The position numbers were made by a program, and so were the translations under genes. Source: Phyllobacterium sp. OV277 (GTDB taxonomy: Bacteria > Pseudomonadota > Alphaproteobacteria > Rhizobiales > Rhizobiaceae). From it: a stretch of 64,000 nucleotides of DNA. The notes beneath the pieces are model-generated. The model searched no databases. It saw only the letters and a program-made list of their open reading frames with translations, and was not told the DNA's origin. The stretch covers positions 96,389-160,388 of the forward strand of contig NZ_FNIY01000009.1 of the NCBI RefSeq assembly GCF_900104355.1. Reading direction: 5' to 3'. Below, piece after piece: positions 28,571 through 37,695 of this stretch; positions within the stretch are counted from its first letter, which is position 1, and every line of letters starts with the position of its first letter.

Positions 28571-29206
28571 ATGACAAACCAGATTATTTCGTTCCGGGAA
28601 TTCCTTAAAACCGGAATCCTCGGACCGCTTTCCACTGATATGAAACTGATCGACGTGGCCGAGGCATTGGGTGTGCCCACTTTCTTTTTTCTTCATCCCG
28701 ACACTGAAGATGTGCCCGTCTATTGGGGTTACAATAAACTCGAGATTTCTTTCGAAGTTGAATCTCCTCATCCGATGCAATGGTTTCAGATAGAACATGC
28801 CGGTGGGCTGGAGGGCGATTTTGAGGCCATTTCAGACAAGATTCTGCTTGCCCTTGATGGCTTCAATGGAGACACGAAGCCGTCAGAATTTCTACTTGGC
28901 GAATTATGGAATCCGGACGAAGTTATCGTAAATTTGGGTGCTTTGGCAGACGATATTGCGCTCAATATTTGTGCGGGGAAAATATCTGTTCTCTTCCAGT
29001 TGGATTCTACATTCATAGTGGACGGCGATGCCGAGCGTTATATTGTGACAGCGGACATCATCCAGATCATCAATGATATTGACGGAAGAACCAGTCTCGA
29101 CAGTGTTTACTCTCATTTAAGTGCGGAAGACGCCATAAAATCCAACACGTGGAGACATCCAATTCGGATCACTGGTCGCGAATATCTTAAGGCTATCTCG
29201 ATCTGA
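28571..29206 (+). CDS. uncharacterised acidic protein downstream of the HTH array
   Basis: A 211-residue soluble protein, strongly acidic and without cysteine-rich, membrane or known catalytic motifs. The N-terminus (ISFREFLKTGILGPLSTDMK then VAEALGVPT and YWGYNKLEISFEV) resembles a loosely known family with the pattern xFREFLxxGxLGPxxxxM; I recall this from cyanobacterial hypotheticals but cannot verify it. It abuts the B-type HTH gene (TAG-ATG). Its base composition is more AT-rich than core genes nearby, in line with acquired DNA. Function unknown. Confidence 0.7.
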   Translation: MTNQIISFREFLKTGILGPLSTDMKLIDVAEALGVPTFFFLHPDTEDVPVYWGYNKLEISFEVESPHPMQWFQIEHAGGLEGDFEAISDKILLALDGFNGDTKPSEFLLGELWNPDEVIVNLGALADDIALNICAGKISVLFQLDSTFIVDGDAERYIVTADIIQIINDIDGRTSLDSVYSHLSAEDAIKSNTWRHPIRITGREYLKAISI

Positions 29207-29250
29207 TTTCGAACGTGAGACCTCTGCATCAACTGTACCGAGCACAGTTT

Positions 29251-30312
29251 CTAATTCGCCTTCGCCTTCAATTCCTGTGCGTAATCAAGCACCATTTGGC
29301 GGCGTTCCGGCGTGCCGGGGTGGGTTTCGAGAATGCTGGTGGAGCTGTGATCGTTGAGCTTATCCTCAGCCATCGCAAAGAAACGTGAAATGGCGGTCGG
29401 ATCGTAACCCGCCTTCAACATCAGCTCGACGCTGTGCCGGTCGGCTGCACTTTCATAGGCGCGGGAATAGGACAGCGCCAGCAGGCCGCCGCCCTGCACC
29501 AGAATGTCATGGGTACTGTCACCAATATCACCGCCGATCAGCATGATCAGCCCGGTCACGCCTGCCGCGCGGTAAAGCTGGCGCAAACTGTGCTTTAGCT
29601 CCACATGGCCGATTTCATGGGCAAGCACGCCCAAAAGCATTTCCGTATCGCCATCAGCGAGTTTTATCAGTTCATCGGTGATGATGACCGTACCATCGGG
29701 CAGCGCAAATGCATTGGGGCCGATAACACCGCCTTCGCGAAATTGCAGATCAAAACCGCCTGCCCCACGATCCGACTTGGCCGCAATTTTCTCAAAGCCA
29801 TCGTGCAATTTGGTTTTTTGGTCATCCGGCAGGGTGCTTGCCGAGAAGACTGTCGTATCCAGCGTTTGCAACGTGCCTTTGGACATGAGTTCCGGCACAA
29901 CTGGCGGCGTTACCAGAACTGCAACCTCAACCAGAGCTGGGACAGCAAAGCGATAGATGGAGAAGGCGAAAATGACTGTCAGGACAACAAACAGCAGCAG
30001 GCGCGGGTGAAAACCTTCCGCGCGATGGACCCATCCGGCACGGCTACCTTTTTGCGAGGCAACCAGCCTGTCGATGGCGTTATTATCAGATGTCTGAAAA
30101 TTGGTCTGATCGGCAAAGGTTAGCCGCCGCGGAATGGAGCCGACCCGATCACTGATCTCGATGTTGGCGAAGGCGGCGGCGGACAGAACTGTCCCATCCG
30201 CAGCAACGACAGACACTGTATCATCGGCAAATATGAGACTGGCCTCCCTGCCCGCACTTGAACCTTCGCGGTACCAGAGACCAGTCGTTATTTTGCCGAT
30301 GTCAGAAGCCAA
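29251..30312 (-). CDS. M48-family zinc metalloprotease
   Basis: A 353-residue membrane-anchored protease. Residues ~1-100 form a cytoplasmic N-domain (DUF-like), a hydrophobic helix spans ~103-125, and the M48 domain follows. The zinc motif HEIGH is at 232-236 and the third ligand region is YESAADRHSVELM. The start overlaps the end of the DUF898 gene by 11 bp, a pairing seen elsewhere, suggesting one functional unit. It may degrade misfolded envelope proteins, as other M48 enzymes do. Confidence 0.85.
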   Translation of the reverse strand: MASDIGKITTGLWYREGSSAGREASLIFADDTVSVVAADGTVLSAAAFANIEISDRVGSIPRRLTFADQTNFQTSDNNAIDRLVASQKGSRAGWVHRAEGFHPRLLLFVVLTVIFAFSIYRFAVPALVEVAVLVTPPVVPELMSKGTLQTLDTTVFSASTLPDDQKTKLHDGFEKIAAKSDRGAGGFDLQFREGGVIGPNAFALPDGTVIITDELIKLADGDTEMLLGVLAHEIGHVELKHSLRQLYRAAGVTGLIMLIGGDIGDSTHDILVQGGGLLALSYSRAYESAADRHSVELMLKAGYDPTAISRFFAMAEDKLNDHSSTSILETHPGTPERRQMVLDYAQELKAKAN

Positions 30313-31390
30313 AATCGATGCCCTCTATATCCATGAATTCCGACCCGACGGCCGAGCCGGTGTCCTTGATATCGGAGAAGATTTCGCCGACATCGCCATC
30401 AAACACAATAGCGGTGTAATCGGCATGGAATCGGGCGAGCCTGACAGCAGCCCATGGCCGCATCAATCCAAGCGTGAGGAGCGTGACGAGAAGATTGGAG
30501 ATCACCACCCAGGCATAACGCCATCTTGGCATGTCCGAGTAGAGATAGTGACGGCTGTCAAACGTGGTGGCGCTAAAGCCAACGTTGCGCACGCCTGCCG
30601 TATAAAGAAGGCCGATGGCTGAATAAATCAGGCCGACAGGTAGAAGCACAAGGTAAACGAGCAAAATCGTGCTGATGTCTGGCGGTGTACCGTTCGCTAA
30701 ATGCTCAGGATTCAATCCTGCCATTAAGCCTGATGAAATTGTGGCGGCGACGAAAAGAAGGAAGGCTCCACAGACAGTCAGAATCGCTGGCAATATCCAC
30801 ACACTATAGAGGGAGCCGAGTGTTGGCTCCGGCGAGAATGCCTTCCCACCATAGCGCAGGTTGCCAAGTGTGTAGCGCAGCGTCCAGCGGCTGGCGATTG
30901 GTGCCAATATGCCGAAGGTAACCACGGCCACGAGACTGCTCAGGAAAAAAGCGCGCACCGCTCCCCAGTAGCCGCCCACGAAATCAAAACGCACATTGCG
31001 ATAGCTCGTTACACGCGCAGTGAAGCGAAGGCCGCGTAGGATCAGCCATGGAATCGCAATGAGGAAAACAAGCGCCAGGATGAAACCGGCGATTGGCAGG
31101 AAATGCAGCAACAGGTTGTAGATGATGAGGTAGCCGATGACGATGATACGGCCGAGCAAAATCTGCGTTGGCCGGGCGTGGTAATCGAACCAGCTATCTG
31201 CGAGTTTGGTATTGCCGTAAAAATAGCGGTTACGCCGCACCTTGGCCCAGGCAGAATAAATGCCGAGAGTGACAATCGTCAGAAGTACATTGACGATCCA
31301 GATGCCAAAATATTCCTTTGCACTACCGGAAAATCGATGACCTGTGTATTCAGCCGGGCGGCCAAAATGACTTTGCGGTGAGCCTTCCAT
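30302..31390 (-). CDS. DUF898 (YjgN) family membrane protein
   Basis: A 362-residue polytopic protein with about six to eight hydrophobic helices. Family signatures include FGIWIVNVLLTIVTLGIYSAWAKV (positions ~28-51) and its internal repeat LVTLLTLGLMRPWAAVRLARF near the end. The function of YjgN/DUF898 is unknown. It is translationally coupled to the M48 protease gene, so a chaperone or adaptor role for the protease is a reasonable guess only. Confidence 0.85.
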   Translation of the reverse strand: MEGSPQSHFGRPAEYTGHRFSGSAKEYFGIWIVNVLLTIVTLGIYSAWAKVRRNRYFYGNTKLADSWFDYHARPTQILLGRIIVIGYLIIYNLLLHFLPIAGFILALVFLIAIPWLILRGLRFTARVTSYRNVRFDFVGGYWGAVRAFFLSSLVAVVTFGILAPIASRWTLRYTLGNLRYGGKAFSPEPTLGSLYSVWILPAILTVCGAFLLFVAATISSGLMAGLNPEHLANGTPPDISTILLVYLVLLPVGLIYSAIGLLYTAGVRNVGFSATTFDSRHYLYSDMPRWRYAWVVISNLLVTLLTLGLMRPWAAVRLARFHADYTAIVFDGDVGEIFSDIKDTGSAVGSEFMDIEGIDFGF

Positions 31391-31568
31391 GTTTCCCCCG
31401 AAACAGTTTTGTCCAACTGGACCCCAAGAACTTGCTTAGCCTGACTTGAGGCGGGATAGCAATCGTACCGCCGAAATTTCCCACAAACTCACATTTGATA
31501 TCGCAGACAAAGCGCTTTCACCCGCCCGATTGTCCTGATATCAGAAATGACACAATGTGGAGGATGGC

Positions 31569-33101
31569 ATGAAGGATGTGTTGATCGAGCTGGAGCGCCG
31601 CAGGACCATTGCGCGCGAGGGTGGCGGCAAGACGCGGATCGAGGCCCAGCACAAGCGCGGCAAGCTGACCGCCCGCGAGCGCATCGATATCTTTCTCGAC
31701 GAAGGCTCCTTTGAAGAGTTCGACATGTTTGTCGAACACCGCTCGACCGATTTCGGCATGGAAGATACAAAGTTTGCCGGCGACGGCGTTGTCACCGGCT
31801 GGGGCACGATCAACGGCCGCACGGTTTTCGTCTTCGCCAAGGATTTTACCGTGTTCGGCGGCTCTCTCTCCGAGGCGCACGCGGAAAAGGTGCAGAAAAT
31901 TCAGGATATGGCGCTGCGCAACCGCGCGCCTGTCATCGGGCTTTACGATGCGGGCGGCGCGCGCATTCAGGAAGGCGTGGCGGCACTTGGCGGCTATGCG
32001 GAAATCTTTCAGCGCAATGTGCTTGCCTCCGGCGTCATTCCGCAGATTTCGGTGATCATGGGGCCATGCGCGGGTGGTGACGTCTATTCCCCTGCCATGA
32101 CTGATTTCATCTTCATGGTGCGCGATACATCCTATATGTTTGTCACCGGGCCGGATGTGGTCAAAACCGTTACCAACGAGACGGTGACAGCCGAGCAGCT
32201 CGGCGGCGCATCGATCCATACGACAAAATCGTCGATTGCCGATGGCGCCTATGATAATGATGTGGCGGCCCTGTTACAAATGCGCCGTCTGATTGATTTC
32301 CTTCCGGCATCCAACACGGCTGAGATTCCTGAAATCGAGTGCTTTCAGAGCACGGAAGAGCCTGACCATTCGCTCGACCGGCTGGTGCCTGACAATGCCA
32401 ACAAGCCCTATGACATCAAGGAACTGATCCGCAAAACCGTGGATGAGGCTGATTTTTTCGAAATTCAGGAAAATTTTGCCAAGAATATCGTTGTCGGCTT
32501 TGGCCGTGTCGAAGGGCGCACGGTCGGTATTGTCGGCAACCAGCCCATGGTTCTGGCCGGTGTGCTCGACAGCGATGCATCACGCAAGGCAGCACGCTTC
32601 GTGCGATTCTGCGATTGCTTCAGCATTCCGATTGTCACCTTTGTCGATGTTCCGGGTTTCCTTCCCGGCACGGCGCAGGAATATGGCGGCCTGATCAAGC
32701 ATGGCGCAAAGCTGCTCTTCGCCTATGCGGAGGCAACAGTACCAAAAATCACCATCATCACGCGCAAGGCCTATGGCGGTGCCTATGACGTTATGGCGTC
32801 AAAGCATCTGCGCGGCGATATCAACTATGCCTGGCCCTCGGCGCAGATTGCCGTGATGGGTGCCAAAGGTGCGGTGGAAATCATCTATCGCAAGGATATT
32901 GGCGATGCGGAGAAAATCGCAGCGCATACGAAGCGTTACGAGGATCGATTCCTGTCGCCGTTCGTGGCTGCCGAGCGCGGTTATATCGATGAGGTGATCA
33001 TGCCCCACTCCACGCGCAAGCGGGTTTCACGGGCACTGCGCATGTTGCGCAACAAGGATCTCGAAAATCCCTGGAAGAAACATGACAATATCCCGCTTTG
33101 A
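31569..33101 (+). CDS. pccB: acyl-CoA (propionyl-CoA) carboxylase beta subunit
   Basis: A 510-residue carboxyltransferase, full length for PccB. The ATG at 31569 follows GGAGG by 5 bp; an in-frame GTG at 31557 overlaps that site. N- and C-terminal crotonase-like halves are visible, with acyl-CoA-binding oxyanion loops around [11 protein letters not shown] and [13 protein letters not shown]. It transfers carboxyl from biotin to propionyl-CoA, the product of Val/Ile breakdown, tying in with the bkd operon. The biotin-carrying alpha subunit gene is not in the window. Confidence 0.92.
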   Translation: MKDVLIELERRRTIAREGGGKTRIEAQHKRGKLTARERIDIFLDEGSFEEFDMFVEHRSTDFGMEDTKFAGDGVVTGWGTINGRTVFVFAKDFTVFGGSLSEAHAEKVQKIQDMALRNRAPVIGLYDAGGARIQEGVAALGGYAEIFQRNVLASGVIPQISVIMGPCAGGDVYSPAMTDFIFMVRDTSYMFVTGPDVVKTVTNETVTAEQLGGASIHTTKSSIADGAYDNDVAALLQMRRLIDFLPASNTAEIPEIECFQSTEEPDHSLDRLVPDNANKPYDIKELIRKTVDEADFFEIQENFAKNIVVGFGRVEGRTVGIVGNQPMVLAGVLDSDASRKAARFVRFCDCFSIPIVTFVDVPGFLPGTAQEYGGLIKHGAKLLFAYAEATVPKITIITRKAYGGAYDVMASKHLRGDINYAWPSAQIAVMGAKGAVEIIYRKDIGDAEKIAAHTKRYEDRFLSPFVAAERGYIDEVIMPHSTRKRVSRALRMLRNKDLENPWKKHDNIPL

Positions 33102-33112
33102 GGGCGGGATAT
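33088..33112 (+). terminator. stable hairpin over the pccB stop codon
   Basis: A perfect 9-bp stem ATATCCCGC/GCGGGATAT with a 7-nt loop that includes the pccB TGA. No T run follows (CAGTATTCG), so it is at best a Rho-dependent or weak terminator, or an mRNA 3'-end stabiliser. Confidence 0.35.
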
Positions 33113-33140
33113 CAGTATTCGTATACAGTAATTTGAAGAT

Positions 33141-33326
33141 TTAGCGGCGGAAGCTGAAGCCGCCGCTGGATTCGCGAAGAATTTGCGAGATCGTGCGCTT
33201 GTCGCATGGCTCTGCCATTTTGGGGGCGGCCTTTACAAGCTTTGCGCTCGACTTCACTGCAACCTTAGGTAATTTCATGACGCGTGCTTCAGATGGCGAC
33301 GACGTTTCGTTATTTATTGATAGCAT
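33141..33326 (-). CDS. small basic protein of unknown function
   Basis: A 61-residue lysine-rich, hydrophilic peptide (KLPKVAVKSSAKLVKAAPKM) with one cysteine and a Gly-Gly-Phe-Ser-Phe-Arg-Arg end. GAGGTG lies 7 bp before the ATG, which supports real translation. No family is recognised. It is convergent with pccB, and its 3' end forms an 8-bp GC-rich inverted repeat that is coding. It could be a small DNA/RNA-binding or structural peptide; this is a guess. Confidence 0.5.
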   Translation of the reverse strand: MLSINNETSSPSEARVMKLPKVAVKSSAKLVKAAPKMAEPCDKRTISQILRESSGGFSFRR

Positions 33327-33598
33327 TGTTCACACCTCAAGTTTAACTATCCTCACTAAGAGAATAATCTTGTTCAGCATGCGTCTGTATTTCGGATGCA
33401 TTGTGACAATAGGAAAATTCAACCGATTTAACAAATCACTATTTGTATCCGATTTTGACTCTCGTTTGAATAAAACTAACAAATCGCAAAAAGGTTCCCC
33501 ACCCTTAAATATCACGCAAATATTACACTTTGAAACAACAGTAGAAGATACGATTTCAACGAAAACACGAGAGCATTGGTCTGACCCTACCCGCTTGA

Positions 33599-34036
33599 TC
33601 AGCTATGTGAAGGCCACACCCAATAAGTCTCAGGATTGGCGATTGGCCGCCTGCCTCCGGCAAAATATATTCCCCTGATGTTGCGTATCACCGCCCACGC
33701 TCCAAGGAGGTAATAGACCTGACCTAGCCGGGCGAACCATATCCTTATATATGCGTGATCGAGTTCACTGTTGCCGGAAAAATGATACATAATGATCGCT
33801 GCCAAAAGCATCCCGACAATAACACCGATCGTTGAGACGACTGACGTCCGGTAGAGAAATTCAAAATGGCTTTTTTCCCAACCGGTGGCGCTCAACCGGC
33901 GTCCTTTCGCGGCGAAAAGCCCATAGATCGCAAACGGGAACATCACCATGCCGACGAGAAGCACGACGTAGTTCGAAGGCACCAAGCTTTTTGGGTATTG
34001 AGCCGGAGGTTGTATCAAGGCTTCTTCGGTTTGCAT
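33599..34036 (-). CDS. DUF4870-like small membrane protein
   Basis: A 145-residue protein with three or four hydrophobic segments (~21-42, ~65-88, ~105-122). The pattern FAIYGLFAAKGRRLSATGWE followed by SHFEFLYRTSVV resembles DUF4870/Tic20-like proteins, where a W-x-x-SHF motif sits between the first and second helices. No enzymatic residues. It stands alone, with the 270 bp downstream of its stop (33327-33598) showing no gene. Function unknown. Confidence 0.65.
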   Translation of the reverse strand: MQTEEALIQPPAQYPKSLVPSNYVVLLVGMVMFPFAIYGLFAAKGRRLSATGWEKSHFEFLYRTSVVSTIGVIVGMLLAAIIMYHFSGNSELDHAYIRIWFARLGQVYYLLGAWAVIRNIRGIYFAGGRRPIANPETYWVWPSHS

Positions 34037-34233
34037 CGTTCCCCCATGTCAGGATTTGCACCCTGCGTAAGGTAGTTGATGCTTAATGCAAGACAAACTG
34101 AAAGATAGGGTAGCCAAATCGTTACAGCAGCCTCTGGTGCGGCCCAGCAAAACGATTCTGAACGCCACGCTATCCTGCGGCGGCTTTAACCGCGGAGGAT
34201 GACTGTCATTGTTTTGAATTCTGTCTGGTCGGC

Positions 34234-34413
34234 TCAGGTCGCCTCAATGCCGACCTTGCTTTGGATCTGGTCAATTGTCTCCTTGACGAAGAAGGTCAGA
34301 CCGGCAGTTGTCGTCACAATATGCGTGCCCGTTCCGTAAGGATTGAACGAAACGACATGCGCAAAATTGAGTGTGATGAGATCGCCGTTAACGTCGGTCA
34401 GTTTGATCCACAT
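34234..34413 (-). CDS. FlbD-like small protein
   Basis: A 59-residue protein found by reading the minus strand: it begins MWIKLTDVNGDLITLNFAHV and ends with a helix KETIDQIQSKVGIEAT. This is the layout of the FlbD family (IKLTxxNG, two beta-strands, VKES-like helix). GGAGG lies 8 bp before the ATG, so translation is well supported. FlbD-family proteins are usually encoded among flagellar genes; no flagellar gene is nearby, so a flagellar role here is doubtful. Confidence 0.72.
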   Translation of the reverse strand: MWIKLTDVNGDLITLNFAHVVSFNPYGTGTHIVTTTAGLTFFVKETIDQIQSKVGIEAT

Positions 34414-34512
34414 GGCCTTACCTCCCTCTATGACTTGAACAACGTGTTTCCCGATACGCTGTTCCCACCAAGGAAGCAGGATTCCCTAAATCAAGCAATC
34501 GAATAGCAAATC

Positions 34513-34881
34513 CTACCAGAGATTCTTGCCGTCTATGATTTCTGTCGGCACAGAAGCAATATCGAAATCGTCGAAAAGGCGGATATTGAGGGAAATACGC
34601 GGGTTTTCAAAGTCGGGCTTGTAGTCTGTCCACGACGGAATCTGCGAATAGGTGCCGCAACCGCAAACATTACAATGGTGATGCTTGTTGAAACCATTGC
34701 GATTGTAGACAGCATCCGCCTCAGGCGTGACGGTCAGCTTGACCTGATCGGGCGTGTAATAGGCCCACAATGTTCCGCGCTTTGTGCAGAAGGTGCAGGT
34801 ACACACGGTTGCCGTGGCCGGAGCCTCGCTCACTTCAAATTTGATTGCACCGCAGTGACAGCTTGCCAGAATACCCATCAT
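34513..34881 (-). CDS. GFA family (glutathione-dependent formaldehyde-activating-like) protein
   Basis: A 122-residue zinc-binding protein. Starting at MMGILASCHCGAIKFEV (GGGGGAT upstream), it shows the family cysteine sets: SCHCGAI, CTCTFCTKRG and HHCNVCGCG. The longer reading to 34926 adds an unrelated N-terminus. Apart from true S-(hydroxymethyl)glutathione synthase, most members have no proven activity. It stands alone. Confidence 0.85.
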   Translation of the reverse strand: MMGILASCHCGAIKFEVSEAPATATVCTCTFCTKRGTLWAYYTPDQVKLTVTPEADAVYNRNGFNKHHHCNVCGCGTYSQIPSWTDYKPDFENPRISLNIRLFDDFDIASVPTEIIDGKNLW

Positions 34882-34960
34882 TATCCCCCATATCGATGAT
34901 CCAATGTCAGTAGGTATAACTGACAACTCCTGACAGCATATTGTCAGGAGCGATTATCAC

Positions 34961-35704
34961 TCAGGGCTTCCTACGATAGTGATAACTATAGAGTTCCCTG
35001 TCAAAACCCAGCGAAGCATAGAGCGCTCTGGCAGGCGGATTGTCAGCAAGAACCTGTAGGCATGCTGCCGCTGCGCCTTCATCCTTCGCCCAGTCGAGCA
35101 AAGTCCCGACGGCTCGCTGACCGAGACCGCGCTTACGGTAATCCGGGTCGGTGGCAACGGATTCCAGCACCAGCAGGCCATTGCTGATTGCACCATAGGC
35201 CTTGGCAACAATTTTGCCGTCCATCGTGACTGACGTGAAGGCTTTGGGCACGACAAGAGAGGCAACCATGGCGGTAAAAGCACTGTGATCTTCTTCGGAC
35301 CACCCGGATATGCGCTTGCTTTCACGCAACCAGCCCGGCGTCATCTCGGGGCAAATCTCGGCGGCTGGAGCGCTTCCTGCCTTGCGCTGTTTTAGATCGC
35401 AATAAAGCACCGCACTCCCGCCCTCAAAGCGATAGCCGCGTTCCACCAGATCAGACTCCATTTCATTGGCAATGCTGGGAACACGGAAAATAAAGCCACG
35501 GCCAAGCGACTGATAAAGCTTTTCCGCAGCATCGATGACTTCAGCCGGTTCCGCACGCGGGCCGCGCAGCGGATTGACGGAATTGACCCGGCGAATACTG
35601 CCACCGGAAAACCGCATCAGCCAGCCGCCGTGAATGACCTGCCTTGGCGATGGCCACGCATTGAAACAGGCTTCCTCAACTTGCCAATTCAGATCATCCG
35701 TCAC
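34961..35704 (-). CDS. GNAT family N-acetyltransferase
   Basis: A 247-residue protein with a C-terminal GNAT fold. The acetyl-CoA pyrophosphate loop is RKRGLGQRA (motif A, preceded by SVATDPDY), and LADNPPARALYASLGF forms motif B. The N-terminal ~110 residues (EEACFNAWPSPRQVIHGGWL, RVNSVNPL) match the type of GNAT seen in tandem-domain acetyltransferases. It is 9 bp downstream of the flavoprotein gene. Substrate unknown. Confidence 0.82.
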   Translation of the reverse strand: MTDDLNWQVEEACFNAWPSPRQVIHGGWLMRFSGGSIRRVNSVNPLRGPRAEPAEVIDAAEKLYQSLGRGFIFRVPSIANEMESDLVERGYRFEGGSAVLYCDLKQRKAGSAPAAEICPEMTPGWLRESKRISGWSEEDHSAFTAMVASLVVPKAFTSVTMDGKIVAKAYGAISNGLLVLESVATDPDYRKRGLGQRAVGTLLDWAKDEGAAAACLQVLADNPPARALYASLGFDRELYSYHYRRKP

Positions 35705-35713
35705 GTTCTTCTC

Positions 35714-36895
35714 CTAGACCGCCTGTCCTGCAACCCAGCCCGATGACCAGGCCCACTGGAAATTGTAACCGCCAAGCCACCCCGTCACATCAACGACTTC
35801 GCCGATGAAATAGAGCCCCTTGGTGGATTTGGCTTCCATCGTCTTTTGATCGAGGCCATCCGTATCGACCCCGCCAAGCGTCACTTCCGCCGTCCGGTAG
35901 CCTTCGGAGCCAGCGGGCTTGACCTGCCATTCATTGATCGCCTTCTCGACGCCGAGCAATTGCTTGTCAGAGATATCGGCAAGATGGTTTTGTATTCCAC
36001 TGTTTTCGGCAATCAGTTGCGCAAGCCTTTTGGGCAGCAATTCCGATAAAGCGGTTTGCAGCGCCTGACGGCCATTGCGGGCGCGGGCGGCTCGCAGTGC
36101 CTCAAACACCTTGGTTCCCGGCAGCATGGCGACCGTGATCATGTCACCCTCCCGCCAATAGGAGGAGATTTGCAGGATGGAAGGTCCGCTCAAACCGCGA
36201 TGGGTAAACAGCATTGCTTCGGCAAACTTTGTCTTGCCATGGCTGACAACCGCATCAACGGATATGCCTGACAGGGGTTTCAGCGGTACAAGCGTGTTTT
36301 CATCAAAGGTCAGTGGCACCAGCGCCGGACGGGTTTCTGTCAGCGACAGCCCGAACTGTTTTGCAATGTCATAGCCAAAACCTGTTGCACCCATTTTGGG
36401 AATGGATTTGCCGCCGCAGGCAACAACCAGCGAGGTGCAACGAACACGCTCCCCGGAGAGCGAGACCACATAGCCGTCGGTCACCGCCTCGATAGAGTCC
36501 ACAACCGTCTGCAAGCGTAGCTCGGCACCGGCCTCTTTCATTTCCTTGACCAGCAGATTGATGATCTGCGTCGCCGAGCCATCGCAAAACAACTGGCCCA
36601 GCGTCTTTTCATGCCATGCAATGCCATAGCGGTCGACAAGAGCGATGAAATTGCGCTGGGTATAGCGGCGCAATGCGGAAATGCAGAAATGCGGATTCTT
36701 GCTGATGTAATTTTGCGGGGCGGCATTCAGATTGGTGAAATTGCAGCGGCCACCGCCGGAAATGCGGATTTTGTCACCGGGGGCTTTCGCATGGTCCACA
36801 ATAAGCACTGAGCGACCACGCTTACCCGCTTCCACCGCGCACATCATGCCCGCAGCACCGGCCCCGATGATGAGAACGTCCACCTGTTTCATCAT
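35714..36895 (-). CDS. BaiN/HI0933-family FAD-dependent oxidoreductase
   Basis: A 393-residue flavoprotein of the HI0933/YhiN group. The FAD-binding Rossmann motif GAGAAGMMCAVEAGKRGRSV lies near the N-terminus, with the family-specific ISGGGRCNFTN after it and a C-terminal GGVDTDGLDQKTMEAKSTKGLYF-type return to the FAD (GEVVDVTGWLGGYNFQWA). Bile-acid enzyme BaiN is a relative; the usual cellular role is unknown. It overlaps the ydcF-like gene by 4 bp (ATGA). Confidence 0.85.
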   Translation of the reverse strand: MMKQVDVLIIGAGAAGMMCAVEAGKRGRSVLIVDHAKAPGDKIRISGGGRCNFTNLNAAPQNYISKNPHFCISALRRYTQRNFIALVDRYGIAWHEKTLGQLFCDGSATQIINLLVKEMKEAGAELRLQTVVDSIEAVTDGYVVSLSGERVRCTSLVVACGGKSIPKMGATGFGYDIAKQFGLSLTETRPALVPLTFDENTLVPLKPLSGISVDAVVSHGKTKFAEAMLFTHRGLSGPSILQISSYWREGDMITVAMLPGTKVFEALRAARARNGRQALQTALSELLPKRLAQLIAENSGIQNHLADISDKQLLGVEKAINEWQVKPAGSEGYRTAEVTLGGVDTDGLDQKTMEAKSTKGLYFIGEVVDVTGWLGGYNFQWAWSSGWVAGQAV

Positions 36896-37686
36896 GGCGA
36901 GGGTAACAATTCGTCAGTACGGCCGGTTGCCCAATAGGCGAAGAGCCCAACCCATTCCTTCACCACAATGGTGAGATTTTGCAGGGAATCCAAGGGATTA
37001 TCCTGTGCCGGTCCGAGATATTCAATGCCGGAGGTGCGATAATCAGCAGGCCATGGCACCACATTGAATCCCGCCTTGCGGAAAAGGCCGACCGAACGGG
37101 GCATGTGGAAGGCCGATGTTACCAGCAGCCATGTTTCGCCCGGTTTGATATCAAGCAGCTTTTTGGTGAATTGGGCGTTTTCGTAAGTGTCGCGCGATTC
37201 ATTCTCCAGAATGAGCCGGTCCTGGGACACGCCAAGCGCCGTCAGCAGGCGTGGTGCCGTGGCGCCATCACCCTCACCTTCAAGCACCAGCGTTCCACCG
37301 CCGCCCGTAACCACAACCTTTGCGTCGGGGTAACGGCGCGCCAGAACGGCTGTCTCGACAAAACGATCGCCACTGGCATTGAGTTCATAGCCGCCGCGCA
37401 CAAGATTAACGCCGCCCTCAAACCCGCCGCCAAGGACGATAATACCATCAACATGAGCAGGTGCCGGTGACGGACGTTGAAACCGGTCTTCCAGTGGATG
37501 CATAAGCAGTGCGCCAAGCGAACTCCATGCGGCAAGTCCAAGGATCAGAAATGAGAAAGCTGATGCGGTCATGGCGATGCGGCGCCATGAGAAGCAAACC
37601 GCGAAAAACGCCAGTGCCATCAGCAGAATGGAAAAATTCAGCGGTTGAGCAAGAAACCAGAAGACTTTGGAAACAAAGAAAAACAT
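36892..37686 (-). CDS. YdcF/ElyC-family (DUF218) membrane protein
   Basis: A 264-residue protein with two N-terminal membrane helices (~8-30 and ~38-60) and a DUF218 domain (~78-235). Signature segments: DGIIVLGGG, VVVTGGGG, LENESRDTYENAQF and LVTSAFHMPRSVGLF. E. coli ElyC, a relative, affects peptidoglycan/undecaprenyl-phosphate metabolism. It is the first gene of a coupled pair with the flavoprotein. Confidence 0.85.
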   Translation of the reverse strand: MFFFVSKVFWFLAQPLNFSILLMALAFFAVCFSWRRIAMTASAFSFLILGLAAWSSLGALLMHPLEDRFQRPSPAPAHVDGIIVLGGGFEGGVNLVRGGYELNASGDRFVETAVLARRYPDAKVVVTGGGGTLVLEGEGDGATAPRLLTALGVSQDRLILENESRDTYENAQFTKKLLDIKPGETWLLVTSAFHMPRSVGLFRKAGFNVVPWPADYRTSGIEYLGPAQDNPLDSLQNLTIVVKEWVGLFAYWATGRTDELLPSP

Positions 37687-37695
37687 TGAATAACC

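Noticed and set aside
26492..29250. Integrated phage or integrative element
   Set aside because: The region looks accessory (brnTA, HTH array), but no integrase, tRNA attachment site or flanking direct repeats were seen.
33143..33167. 8-bp GC stem AGCGGCGG/CCGCCGCT as a terminator
   Set aside because: It has no T run on either strand and is explained by the codons for SGGFSFRR of the small gene.
34261..34506. An 81-codon plus-strand open frame
   Set aside because: It is antisense to the FlbD-like gene, which has the ribosome-binding site and family pattern.
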